A DNA stretch of 64,000 nt from Ligustrum vulgare (taxonomy: Eukaryota; Streptophyta; Magnoliopsida; Lamiales; Oleaceae): assembly GCA_963555705.1 (NCBI GenBank), contig OY743172.1, forward strand, positions 17,607,446 through 17,671,445. Direction: 5' to 3'. Of this stretch, positions 32,779 to 44,935 are shown piece after piece (position 1 is the first letter of the stretch; each line of letters starts with the position of its first letter). The translations under genes were made by a program, and so were the position numbers. A model generated the notes under the pieces. It had not been told where the DNA came from and did no database searches. It saw only the letters and a list, made by a program, of their open reading frames with translations.

Positions 32779-34185
32779 TCATTCAGAAAAATGATTTTCA
32801 GATCATTCAACTTTTAATATATTATTATAGATCATAGATATCTTTAGTATAATTATCTGACATGACTAAGGAATTTGACATCTGTAAAAACATAATCTAT
32901 TGTAAAATATAAAAAAAAAATTCCTATCAAACACGCTCAAAGGGACTTATCATAATCCAGTTGAGCAATTCTTAAGAATTCTACTCAATAATTTTTGAAC
33001 AGCATCATATAACGTTCCTGTGAAGAAAATAAGATTAATCAAGATTGTAAAAAAATCTCGTGTAACTCTATAAAAATTATGGGGGTATGACTGAATCTTG
33101 ACATCCATATACATATATAAAAACAAAGTACATACCAAAAGTAACACGCACATAGTTTCCCGCCCAAAATTACTTTCTAAATTTAGAAATATATGCAAAC
33201 AAAATAATGTAATAAATATTTTAGCAATTATTATGGTACACAACATTAGAATTCATATTATACTATTAATGACATCAAGACTTTAATTTATTTTAATTTA
33301 TAAACTGTGTTTTTGTTTTGTAATTATTATTATTATTATTCACTTGACAATTATTTTATTATATTTAAGGCGAAGAATGTGTAATATAGGTGTCAAATTG
33401 AAAATCCCAACGAGAAATTTAATACAAGCTAACAAGTGAGAATAAAATGTGAACATATTGTTCGTAAAATCGCCTCAAAGGTCAAATCGTCCCGAAGTTT
33501 CTTGATCTGTCGTCCCCTCCTGAAAATCAATTATTTTTTTTTCTAAATTCGTTATAGAAAGAAAATGTTATCAATATCACATAAATATTTTAAAAAAGAA
33601 AAAGAAAATGAAAATGAAAGTGAAAGTGAAAGAGAATAAGATAGGAGTGTTCATCCATCTATTTTTTCTATCCTTTTCATTTTAATAAAATTATGAGCGT
33701 ATATCACGGATATATCTATTTTCTCACTTATTACAAATTCAATTTAAATATAATTTTGTTTTCTCACTTTAAATTTTAAGTCAATTTAAATTATAATGTT
33801 TAACGAAATTTCTTGGAACGGTAAACATACAACAGTAAAAAAAATAATAAATAAATAAAACTATTTTCAGATCATAAAATCGATAACTGAGGTAAAAGTG
33901 ATCACTCATCAAATTTAGCCACTTAAAACTATTTTATTTCGATTTCTTTTCAAATGGTTATTTTCGTTTTAATTTTCGGTACTCTTATTATCATCAAAAT
34001 TGAACTTTCAATAAACTATTCTGAAATACTCATAAACTAGTTTATCGTATCCTTGTCAAAATGCAATGTAGTAAACTATAGCAAAATTTGCGATTTGTCA
34101 AAATAGACCATTTAAAACTAACATTTCGAATTTTCAACTTTCTTTACTAATGTTTTTGAGATATGTACGTTAACCGAATACACGT
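32779..34185. other. intergenic AT-rich, with one dispersed repeat
   Basis: No coding frame or RNA gene recognised. 33147-33475 resembles 50282-50590 (CATAGTTTCCCGCC, TTTTAGCAATTATTAT, GTGTAATAT, CTAACAAGTGAGA in the same order). A GAAAATGAAAGTGAAA-type simple repeat lies near 33600-33640. Confidence 0.55.
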
Positions 34186-37100
34186 TGTTCGGTTAAAATA
34201 CACTGTAAGTGCACGTGTCGCATACAAGTAATAGTAAACTAAATGAGTCCAATTTATCGATTTCACAATGATTGTTTATCTCAATTACACTTCAATTTAA
34301 TCAATTTCAACAATAAACGCACACAGTAAAGCTTGATCTTGAAAATGTGATAGACTTAAAATTAAATTCACAATTGTAAATAAATAAGTAGGAATTTGTG
34401 ATAACTTGATGATAAAAAAGTGTTGGGATTCTTGATTCCACTTAACCATCATCTAATTGATTTTGAAATGTGATTTACTAATCTTGTTAGATTCAAAATT
34501 TTCAAGTTTAGTCAATTACCTCTCTCGAGTGAAACCAACCCTAATTAGTGGAATTAACCTGTCGATTAAAAACACAAGAATTTCTTAAAACCTTTGTGAA
34601 AATAACTCAATGGATCATCTAGGGTTTAAAGTCTCTATCCTTAACAAGAACATAGATCAAGTATTGTATTGATCTAAAATACACAACAATTTCTCAATAA
34701 TTGCACATCCCATAAAATTCAATAATTAATTTGGTCAAAATAAATGTAAGACAATAAATATAACAATAAATGTACAAGATAATAAATAACTAAAATTCTC
34801 AATGCAAGCATCAATAACAACTAAACTAGGTCAAGCTTCATCAATCATTCCAACATAATATAAATTAGTCCATAGTAAAATAACAATAAAACTCAAGAAT
34901 TAACTACAACATTTCAACAATGAATTAAAATATACGAAGAAATATGAAGATTAAGCAATAAAACTTCACTTCAACAATGAATTTAGCTTCAAAACATCAA
35001 TGTTCTTCCACAATGTTGTAGGTATTTCTTCTTTCATTCAACATTCATCACCAAAATATAAAAATACAAGAGAAAATAAGAAAAATGGAGAGAAAATGAG
35101 TTAAAAATTGGAAATAGGCAAGAATGATGGTTCAAACCCTAGCAATAACTTCCCAAAAACGCGTAGATCCTCGTTCAAAGTGTTTGGGCCGAATCGGGTC
35201 GCACTGGTTCAGTCTAAAGCGACCTGGTTAGGCCCAATTTTTTTTTTTTGAAAATTAAGGCCGTGCGATCGTGCTGCTTAAATCGCGCGCCTTCAAGTCG
35301 TACAATCGCGCAATAGACCTGAGAATGGTTCTACTCCGTTTTTTGTTTTAAGTCGCGTGCGTCACTCGGTTCGGACCACGTGTTCGCATTGAGGTCCTTC
35401 AACTTTCAATGACGGTCAACTTGTTCTCCAAAATTTTCAATTTTTTCAAATAGTTCCTTCTAAAATTGCATTTTAAGTCCCTCAATGTTCAATAAAATCG
35501 TATACAGCAAGTGCAGGTTCGCGTTCAAGTAGTAAAGTGGAAAAGAAAAATCCGAGTTATCGTACCCACGAGAATTGATTGATTTGTAACTAAAATTATT
35601 GATTTCATTTTAAAAGAAAAGTCAAGTAGCATAAAAGTTTGATTTGATGATTAATGCTAAATAACATAAATTAAAATATGGCGATATGAAAATTAGTTAA
35701 CTAAAACAAATGGACAACAACATATAAAAACTAGAATTAAAACTAATTATCAAAAGTAAACTAGTGACTACAATAACTTAGTGATTAAAATAAGCTAGAA
35801 AACATAAGACAAGGTAAATTTAGTTTTCATAACTACACTAATTTCTTCTTTCAAAAATCAATTAGTGGTAGTTAATCAATTAACCAAATTACATGGAAAT
35901 TTTTAAATTTAACCTAACATGTATAGTAAATTCCAATAATAACCTAACATAATAACTAACATTTAAAAGCTACAAAAGCATAAAACAACATTCATAATCA
36001 TAAATACATAAATATAGATACCCACAATCCAAAAACAACCTAGAATGCTTAAATAACCTTAAACTAATTAAAAATTCAAATACAATAACATTAACCAATA
36101 ATAAACTAACAACAACATTTAACAAATAACATAAACATATGAATAATATTCAACATAAAGATTAAAGACAATAGAATAAAGAAAACTCCCCCTTTTTGTA
36201 GAGTTCTTGGAGTGAAAACCCAATATTTCTTCACTTTGAACCAAGTTTTTCCATCAACCATTAATGTCTTCAACAACTCAAGCATAAAACATTAATTGCA
36301 CAAAAATTAAATGACATTCTTGATGAAAATGTAAGAAAATAACAATAATCAAAAGTCCAACAATAATAAGAAACTTGAATGTAGAATAAATTTACTAAAA
36401 CATAAACGCATTAACTTAACATTGCATTAAAAGTATGAAAATTAAGAGGAAAAATACAAAAGAAATTCAAAAGGGGGTAGGAACTTACATGATGAGCCAA
36501 AATGAGGATTGTTTTCTATTTAAATGACCTCAAAATTGACTCAAAAACCTTAAAATTAGTGAAGATCCGCGTAGAACAGCGATGTGAGCCGGATCGGGTT
36601 GGACCGGCCCAGAAAAAAGTAAAAATTTAAATAACCGCGTGATCGCGCGGTGCATCCGTTTCGAGCCATGGTTCGCGTGCGCGGCTCGGATCAAACCACG
36701 CGTTCGCATGTTTCAACTGAGTCATGGTCTTTGCAGCCAAGTCCTTTTGTAATTGTCATGAGGTCCTTCATCTTTCAACAATGATCAATTAAGTCCCCAA
36801 ATTTTGCAATTTCTTTTAAATATGTCCTTCTAAAATTTTACTTTTGGTCCTTCAACTTTTGGAATCTTGCAATTTGGTCCCTCGGCTAATTGCACAGCTC
36901 GTCCAGAACTTCCCGAAAGTGACAAAATGGTCCCCAAACTTGGAATTTCAGCAAAATCTTCACTCATTTTTTGATTTGTGGCATCAAACTTGGACATTAA
37001 CCTATTTAAACACAAAATATGCATAAATTAATAGATATTTGCTAAAGATATTCCAAGATATGCTAGTTTAAAGGTATAAAAAGTGTATAAAAATGCACTT

Positions 37101-37398
37101 AACACTCAAGTTTTGGAAACTTGCAAGTTAGTCCCTCGATCAATTGCACAGCAAGTCCACAGCTTTCCGGAATGGACAAATTAGTCCCCAAACTTCTAAT
37201 CTTTGAAAGATTTGACTATTTTCTCCTCAATTTTTTCAATTAAGCATTCATTTAGCTTATTTCTTGTACTTTCTCCCATGAAGTTGTATGTTAAGCCTAT
37301 ATAATTACAAAATATGCACAATTAAGTAGATATTTGTCCAATTAACTCCAATTTAATACCCAAAAATTATGAAATATGCATATAAAATGCACTCAACA
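34186..37398 (-). mobile_element. solo LTR of the TGTTGAGTGCA family, split by a second copy
   Basis: The plus strand begins TGTTCGGTTAAAATAC with GTAAGTGCACGTGTCGCATAC and ends AAATGCACTCAACA. Without the nested copy (35486-37104 and its TSD) it is about 1.59 kb, close to the other two family members. No matching TSD was found. Its left end sits in an odd 9-bp inverted repeat, TTAACCGAA...TTCGGTTAA. Confidence 0.65.
35486..37104 (-). mobile_element. solo LTR nested inside a related solo LTR
   Basis: 1619 bp with TGTT/AACA ends and a perfect TSD CTCAA at 35481-35485 and 37105-37109. The inner part includes CGTGATCGCGCGG near 36637 and GGTCCTT-type repeats. Same orientation and family as the LTR it sits in. 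Confidence 0.85.
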
Positions 37399-37403
37399 CG
37401 TGT

Positions 37404-37734
37404 CTACAACATATCATTTCGAAGTTCATTTAGTAATTTACACGATGGTATTCTCGAACAAATTTTTAGTTCCACTTTGAAGTACATTCCATGTACTTCA
37501 ATTCATTTTTTCCCAATTATGGAAACGATAGTTGATTTATTAAATCGATAAAATTACTTAAAGTAATGTTTAATATTCTTATTTATTTTTCGTTTATATT
37601 ACATCAGCTAAATTAAAAGTCTTATTTAATGTCAAATAAGTCTCTTAAATAAGTCAAATAAATTAAAATTTCTATTTAACTTTCAAGTGGGTCCCATTAA
37701 ATATGAATAATTTAATATAATGATAGGACGAAGT
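37404..37734. other. intergenic AT-rich spacer
   Basis: No gene or repeat boundary recognised between the solo LTRs. Confidence 0.5.
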
Positions 37735-37739
37735 TTTTG

Positions 37740-40187
37740 TGTAGCGACCGAGAATTTTCCGTGATTCATTTAAATATTATTTAAAATGTATCGCTACGAC
37801 TTTGCCCATTTATTTTTATACACATTTTCGTCTATCTATTTTAAGCGAAATTAAATTTATTTTGAATTAAATATTATTCAAATTTCTATTTTTATTAAAT
37901 GATGTCCCAAGTCCATTATTCTATTTTTTGAAAGTCCAATTTTCAATAAATTGTATTCAAATTATTTCAAATCTAAATTTTAAATTATTTTAAATCCAAA
38001 CTATTTTACCCAAAGTATCTCCAACTAATCTTTAAACCAATTTATTGGAAATTTCCCATTTTCCCTCAATCTCTTCCCTTCAATCCACCCTCTTGACCCA
38101 ATTTAGAAATCCAACCTAGTGACATAATCCCCACTTCATGTTCAATTAAATTTTGAATCCCCAAAATTTCTCCCTTGCATATTCAGGATGTTTTCTCTCT
38201 TCCCCCTCACACTAGTCAACCCCACAATCTTCTCCATTCTTGACATGGTTCCAACTTTCCTTGCAACTCCCTAATTCCCTCCGTTTCCGTCACATACTTC
38301 TTTATCCCATTTTGGTAGTTTTCCTTTCCCCCAAAAATCCCATAACTTCATCCCCTCAATCAACCTAAATTCCCTTGCAAATCAACACCATTTCTTTCCC
38401 TTTCTTAGTCACACATTTTCCTCAGTCTGGCTGAATTCTTGAGCCATAATTTCAGTCCTCACTCAAAAATTAATTCTCTGCAATTTCCCTTTTCCTTTTC
38501 CTCCACCATTCCATCATTATAACATCTCCATTTTAAACACAAATTCAGCCATAACTATCCACAAACGTGGAAACACAAGGCAAAGCCATGGTCGACTGTA
38601 ACTCGCCCAAACCACAACCGCCACCACCATCGCACGCAGCCAACTCCCAGGTCACGCCCAAACCCAAATCAAACCCAAAACCCACGAAGATCAAGAAATA
38701 GATCAGTTACCTACCTCAACCGTCGATTCCAGCCTCGGGTTACTCTCGGTTTCGCACCCAAAATCCACCCATCTTTGTTCCTCCTTCCAGCGTACTCCTA
38801 CCCACTGGTCGCCACCACCGGGTGGCGGGATATCCACCGGCGCCACCGCCGACAGTGACCTTCAACTCAAAAAGGGACGAAGCCCGCAGCCTCCCCACCC
38901 TCACGCTCTCTCTCTCTCGGTGCCTTGTTTGGAAGAGAGAGAAGAGAGTTTTGTTATATGAATTTTGATTTTGGGAAATTACCCCTTTAGCCCCAAACTT
39001 TGAAATGTGTCTACTTCAGTCCCCTTGTTTTAGAAGTCCTTTAATTTAATGCCTACACTTTTGAAATGAGTTAATTGAGCCATAGCATTTTTTTAAAATC
39101 TTATAAGTCAGCCCACTTATTTTCGAAATGCCTTATTTCAGCCCCTACTCTTAAATCAAGTTATTTCAGTCCTTTAGTTTTAAAATATTTATCTTTAGTC
39201 CCAAGTTTTAAAATATTTTAATTTCGCCCTTTAGTTTTTAAAAGTATTATTTCGAGCTTTTGATTTTAAAATATTTTTATTCGAACATTGCACTTTTGGA
39301 AATATATGAGTTAGCCCAATAGTTTTCAAAATCTTTTAGTATCAACTCGTTTCCAATCTCAATTATGTTTGATTTTAATTTTAATCCCTAAACTTTTATT
39401 TCTTCTTTTAAAACTCTTTCATTTTAAAACATTTGAATTTCAAAATACTAGTTTAAGATTTATTTTATATAATGGCTAGACGAGGCGCTTGGACATTTAG
39501 AAGAACAACGTGAATTTTCTTGCTCAACTTTCAGACTCGTGATTTGAGGTAGACTCGCCCCCACTAATTAGTTTAAATTATAATTGCATGTCTTATGTGA
39601 AATTACGTGATTTACATGCTTTGATGCATGAGACGAGAAAAGAATATCTCTTATGAGATAAATGAGAAATGATGATGTTATGCATAACTTATGTGCCTTA
39701 AGTGCACGAGACGAGACTACCCACACCCTATGATTTTACGAGCCTTGATTTTGAAAATAAAATAGCCCAAGAATATGGTGATGATGTCACTATATGATTG
39801 CATAATTACGTGTTCAGTTATTCTGTAAATTAATTATTGGCGATGAGTCTACTGAGTATTTCTTTCGAAATGCTCATTCCAATTTTAACAGCTTTTGCAG
39901 ATCTCGGAGATGGCGGCGAATGAAAGTGGCAGCGCTGTCAAATTGAATAAATGACGATGATATTAGAAAATTTTATGAATGTTACTCTTTAAATTATTTA
40001 TCGCTAATTTCATTTAAATAATTGGGATTAAATTTTTATGAATTGTTCTATATTTAAATTAATAAAGTTTCCGCTGAAATTTTCAAATGATGAATGTGAT
40101 GCTTTGAATTAAATTTATTTTCCGCAATAAAGTCAATTTTAAGGGACGAAGTGGCGTCCCGGGCTCCGCGGAATCCGGGGCGTTACA
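37740..40187 (+). mobile_element. solo LTR of Tekay-like type
   Basis: 2448 bp, TGTAGCGACCGAG to GGGGCGTTACA, with perfect TSD TTTTG at 37735-37739 and 40188-40192. It shares with the 267-3047 LTR the start, the GTAGACTCGCCCCC block, CACACCCTATGATTTTA and GGCGATGAGTCTACTGAGT, but is much diverged. No internal region remains, so the element was removed by LTR-LTR recombination. Confidence 0.88.
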
Positions 40188-40192
40188 TTTTG

Positions 40193-40514
40193 GGTCGTTA
40201 CAATTAATTTCATATGTTAACATATAAATTCGATATATGTGAGTAACAAATGATCATGAATTACACGGGTGTAACACTAGTTTCACTGTAATTCTTGAAT
40301 ACGCTAGCTCGCCATCGGCGGATCCACCCGCTGTCCATAGTTTTTTTTTTTAACTGAGTTTGGCCCATTTATTTTAAGGGTTTATTAAGCTTGATCATAC
40401 TTATAAATTTTAAATTTTTTTAAATCAGTCACTTATAAACTAATTTACTAAATCAGGTATTAATTTACCATACCGAAACCGTTGAACCCTACCCCCTACT
40501 TCAAACAAGAATGC
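40193..40514. other. spacer with possible hAT-like end
   Basis: CATCGGCGGATCCACCC near 40313 resembles the CAGTGGCGGATCCACC end of the hAT element at 52775, but no partner or TSD could be fixed. Otherwise no feature seen. Confidence 0.35.
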
Positions 40515-40757
40515 CGAAGATCTACAAACATAGTGATTTCAAGCTCTTCAAATCCCCAATCTTGAGAGTCAAGGGCCAGAAAGAACATTCACTTGTAGGA
40601 ATGGTGTGTCCAGATTCTGTAACCTCCCAATTTCTACTGGAATCGCGCCGGAAAGTGCACAATTGGCGTCGTCAAATCGTACTAACTGGGACAAATTTCT
40701 AATTTCTTTGGGAGAACCACCAGAAAATGTGTCGTAACCAATATAGAGCTCCTTAAG
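40515..40757 (-). pseudogene. LRR receptor-like kinase fragment (CLV1/BAM-like extracellular repeats)
   Basis: The minus strand reads LKELYIGYDTFSGGSPKEI, LSQLVRFDDANCALSG, IPVEIGRLQNLDTPFLQVN and VLSGP, then after a one-base deletion LTLKIGDLKSLKSLCL and a stop. These are about three consecutive leucine-rich repeats, and the ANC-L-G-IP-EIG-L-LDTLFLQVN wording is that of the CLAVATA1/BARELY ANY MERISTEM receptors. No kinase domain, no signal peptide, and no continuation on either side. A dead genomic fragment, perhaps carried in by a transposon. Confidence 0.8.
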
Positions 40758-40859
40758 ATAGTTTGACTACATGATTTGTTATCCAGTTGTTATTTTCATG
40801 CTATTTTCTAATTAATATATTATGAAGGTAGTCCGGTAACGATGACGATTATAGTGGTG

Positions 40860-41618
40860 ATTGCTGATTACAAATTACACTAGTATAATTGATTGCAAAT
40901 TACGAATTACACTAGTGTTTTACGAACTCATTAGTTACGATTGTAATTAATTACATAAATTGAAATAAAATTACAATTGTAATTAATTACAAAATTGAAT
41001 TAAAGCTACAATTGGAATTAATTGTAAATTGTAATTCATTATAGAATGTAATAAAGTTGCAATTGTAATTACTTACAAATTCCGAGTAAATACATTAGTT
41101 TTACAATTGTACTTAATTACAATATTGAGACCTTGTTTGGTAGTGATAAAATTTTTACCACAATTTTTCAAACTAATCTCAATTATCCATTTTTAGTCAA
41201 GCCCACCATTTTTTACTTTTCAAATATTTTTAAACCACACATCCATCAAAAAATAAAAAAAATAAAAACTACAAAAATCAAAAAATTTCACATTACCAAA
41301 CAGGCTCTGAAATAAAGTTACAATTATAATTAATTGTAAACTGTAATTCATTACATAATGTAAGTAAGTTGCAATCATATTTTTAATTAAGGTGAATGTA
41401 ACTAATCCAATTAATTTAGTAAAAAAATCTGTCATTGTTTTACGAGTTCATTATTTACAATTGTAATTAATTACAAAATTGAAAGAAAGTTATAATTGTA
41501 ATTAATTGTAAATTGTAATTCGGTATATAATGTAATTAAATTACAATTGTAATTAAATTACGCTTAATATAACTTGTAACTAATTCAAGTAATTAAAAGA
41601 AATAAAATTTCAGGTGAT
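40860..41618. repeat. AT-rich repeats of an ACAATTGTAATTAATTAC motif
   Basis: At least ten degenerate copies of TTACAATTGTAATTAATTAC, itself nearly palindromic, in irregular spacing. The same text resumes at about 44945-45000, after the Stowaway element. The region was therefore one block later split by the hAT and MITE insertions. Confidence 0.65.
41127..41310. repeat. MITE with GAGNCCTGTTTGGTA-type inverted ends
   Basis: Left end GAGACCTTGTTTGGTAGTG and right end CATTACCAAACAGGCTCTGA form imperfect terminal inverted repeats around an AT-rich core. About 184 bp. TSD not resolved. Confidence 0.65.
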
Positions 41619-42078
41619 TAGGGATGGCAAAAAAATCCGACCCGAACCCGCCCCTAATGGGGCAAAAAAACCCGCCCCGCCGACCCGCAGGGAGGGTTTG
41701 GGATGGAAATTGAAAACCCGCCTGGGTTCGGGTCGAGTGCATGTAGCGACCAAGGATTTTTACGCGATTAATAATTATTTTAATAGAAAATCGTGTCGCT
41801 ACTATTTCACCCATTTTTATTAAGTTAACGCCACGACGTATTCGTATAGCCAAGTCAAGAAATAATCGAGATCGTTCGATTTTAAATTAAATTCCGAATT
41901 TCTAAAAATATCTCCATTCTCTTGATTTAAAGTATATTAAGTCCAAGTACTTAATTCAATGTTATCCCAATATTTATTTATACAAAAATTATTTTTATTA
42001 TTGAAATTAAGAAAATATATGCAAGCATGAGAGGTTCCATTATATATAATAATTATGAGAATCTTAATTTAATAAATA

Positions 42079-42525
42079 TGGAAAAGTATATGAATGAATT
42101 ATATACTCCATTATATGTAATCATGAAGAGCATAATATTTGTATAAATATGGAAAAGTATATGAATGAATTATATACTCCATTATATGTAATCATGAAGA
42201 GCATAATATTTGTATAAATATGGAAAAGTATATGAATGAATTATAGACTCCATTATATGTAATCATGAAGAGCATAATATTTGTATAAATATGGAAAAGT
42301 ATATGAATGGTTGATAAGATTCCATTATATGTAATCATGAAGAGCATAATATTTGTATAAATATGGAAAAGTATATGAATGGTTGATAAGACTCCATTAT
42401 ATGTAATCATGAAGAGCATAATATTTGTATAAATATGGAAAAGTATATGAATGGTTGATAAGACTCCATTATATGTAATCATGAAGAGCATAATATTTGT
42501 ATAAATATGGAAAAGTATATGAATG
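42079..42525 (+). repeat. 71-72 bp tandem repeat
   Basis: Six full units with period 71 then 72 bp, each with GAAAAGTATATGAATG, CTCCATTATATGTAATCATG and AGCATAATATTTGTATAAAT. The 72-bp units keep a minus-strand frame open; this is an effect of the repeat and not a protein. Confidence 0.92.
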
Positions 42526-42749
42526 GTGCTTTACTTTAAGAAAAGGATGTGTTAAAATTAATAGAATTGAATGATTATGTTTACAATATGCCAACTTTAT
42601 ACATCTATTTAAACCCATCTCTTTTACACACAACTCTACACATATACACTTATTTCCAATCTCTTGACAAAATCCACAAGTAAGAGAAATTCAAGGTGGT
42701 CAAGAAAGTTTTGGTCCATTTACTACTACACTTCATTTTAATCTTTTAA

Positions 42750-43552
42750 AAGGTAAGTATATCTTATGTTTTTATGAAAAGTAAGTATGTTTTTATGAAA
42801 GGTAAATACACCTTATGTTTTTATGAAAAGTAAGTATGTTTTTATGACAAGTAAATATATCTTATGTTTTTATGAAAAGTAAGTATGTTTTTATGAAAGG
42901 TAAATACACCTTATGTTTTTATGAAAAGTAAGTATGTTTTTATGACAAGTAAATATATCTTATGTTTTTATGAAAAGTAAGTATGTTTTTATGAAAGGTA
43001 AATACACCTTATGTTTTTATGAAAAGTAAGTATATCTTATGTTTTTATGAAAAGTAAGTATGTTTTTATGAAAGGTAAATACACCTTATGTTTTTATGAA
43101 AAGTAAGTATGTTTTTATGATAGGTAAATACACCTTATGTTTTTATGAAAAGTAAGTATATCTTATGTTTTTATGAAAAGTAAGTATGTTTTTATGAAAG
43201 GTAAATACACCTTATGTTTTTATGAAAAGTAAGTATGTTTTTATGACAAGTAAGTATATCTTATGTTTTTATGAAAAGTAAGTATGTTTTTATGAAAGGT
43301 AAATACACCTTATGTTTTTATGAAAAGTAAGTATGTTTTTATGACAAGTAAGTATATCTTATGTTTTTATGAAAAGTAAGTATGTTTTTATGAAAGGTAA
43401 ATACACCTTATGTTTTTATGAAAAGTAAGTATGTTTTTATGACAAGTAAATATATCTTATGTTTTTATGAAAAGTAAGTATGTTTTTATGAAAGGTAAAT
43501 ACACCTTATGTTTTTATGAAAAGTAAGTATATCTTATGTTTTTATGAAAATG
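42750..43552 (+). repeat. tandem array of TGTTTTTATGAAAAGTAAGTA units
   Basis: About 33 subunits of about 24 bp in alternating versions (GAAAAGTAAGTATG, GAAAGGTAAATACACC, GACAAGTAAATATATC), which group into higher-order units of about 48-96 bp. About 20 copies contain GTAAGTAT, a strong match to the plant 5' splice-site consensus. The first, AAGGTAAGTATATC, is the best. Confidence 0.92.
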
Positions 43553-44649
43553 TTTGGATCATTGCTATGAAATCAATCTCACAAGATTGTTATGGGTTCC
43601 ATATGATATGTTTATGATTATGCTAAGGGGACCGGAGTTTAGTAGCGCTACACATAAGAATTCTTGCCATTTTAGTTCGGTAAAATTCTTGTGTCTCCCT
43701 ATGTTTATGAGTATTTCGATCCTATCCTATGTTATGATGAAAATGATCCATATGCTTTCAAAAGAAAATTTATGCTTGGTATACTTACTGAGATTTTATA
43801 AATCTCACTCCACGATATTTACCATTTTCAGATAATTGAAGGTTCGAGGCGGTCAACATGGAAGTGGCAAAAGTGGTTAAGATTGATGAGATAATTATGT
43901 TGAACTTTATGTAAGAAAATTATGTTCTATTTTTATTCACAAATAAAATTATGGGATTCTAATTATTCTTTTGAATAATTTTACATTTCTATTTAAGTCT
44001 CGATAATATGATATGAGTCACTTTTAGTGGCACTCGAATGTTCGAGAATTCGGGTCGTCACAGTGCAACCCACCCCATTATTGACCTGGCCCGTTATAAT
44101 ATAAAATTAAAATAAATAAATTGGAACTCTTATTTAATTCAAGACACTGTATAAGTTAATCATTAAACTAGAAGAATGAATATGAAACCATTTATCACTT
44201 GGAACTCGTCATTTAATTTATAAAGGATGATTTATTTTTTTATTTTTTTTATCATATTGGTTTTTGTCTAAAATCAATATGATAAAAAACGGAAGACTTA
44301 TCAACTAAGGTAGTTGTTGAGCAACTCAATTGCTGCATTCATTTTTTTATTTTTTTTTGGCATTTCATTCTTATTAACTAAATTGAAAACAAGAAATAAA
44401 ACTTATCAAAAAATTATCATTAGAATACATAGGAGAAAGAGAAGAGAAGAGAAAAAAAAATATATCCAGGTCGCAAACGGGTCGGCAGAGGAACCTGATC
44501 CGCCCCGGAAAAAACCCGAACCCGACTTGCCCCGTATCTAGCGGGTTCGGGGGGCGGGGATGGGGCGGTTAATAGGTCCGCGGGGCGGGAGGCGGAATGA
44601 TCGACCCAACCCGAACCCGACTCATTGCCATCACTACAGGTGACTTGTA

Positions 44650-44933
44650 CTCCCTCTATCCCACAAAGATAGTCCACTATTCATTTTTCGTCCGTTTCAA
44701 AAAGATAGTCCACTTTCTTTTTTGATGGAGTATGTCCCATTTTCCCTTATTTAGTGTGTTTTTTTATTTGTTTAAATAAATTTATACTCTTTCAATTTTG
44801 TGAGAAATTACAAAATTTATTAAGGATATATTAGAAAAAGGGATTGTGAAACTTATTTTTTCAACAACATTAATTGTCATCTCTTAATCTGTATGAAAAT
44901 GGGTAGGGGACTATCCTTATGAGACGGAGGGAG
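44650..44933. mobile_element. Stowaway (Tc1/mariner) MITE, 284 bp
   Basis: Inverted ends CTCCCTC[T/C][A/G]TC and GACGGAGGGAG, flanked by TA on both sides (44648-44649 and 44934-44935). Further inverted pairing around ATAGTCC. AT-rich core, no coding. Confidence 0.93.
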
Positions 44934-44935
44934 TA

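Larger units (their letters stand above)
41742..44062 (+). mobile_element. solo LTR with two tandem-repeat arrays
   Basis: 2321 bp, TGTAGCGACCAAGG to GGGTCGTCACA, TSD GTGCA at 41737-41741 and 44063-44067. Its first about 150 bp match the Tekay-like LTRs; the rest is different and carries arrays at 42079-42525 and 42750-43552. A TATA-like CTTTATACATCTATTTAAACC (about 42593) is followed by leader-like sequence and AAAAGGTAAGTATATC, so transcription could start near 42620. Confidence 0.85.
41619..44636. mobile_element. hAT-like non-autonomous element split by a solo LTR
   Basis: Ends TAGGGATGGCAA and TTGCCATCACTA, with flanks CAGGTGAT (41611-41618) and CAGGTGAC (44637-44644). The left part is 41619-41741, the right part 44063-44636; without the inserted LTR and one TSD copy it is about 0.7 kb. 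GC-rich ends (CCCGACCCGAACCCGCCCC type) match the copy at 24851-25201. No transposase. Confidence 0.8.

Noticed and set aside
42192..42491. 99-residue repetitive frame on the minus strand
   Set aside because: Produced by the 72-bp tandem repeat, whose period is a multiple of three; no start context or domain.
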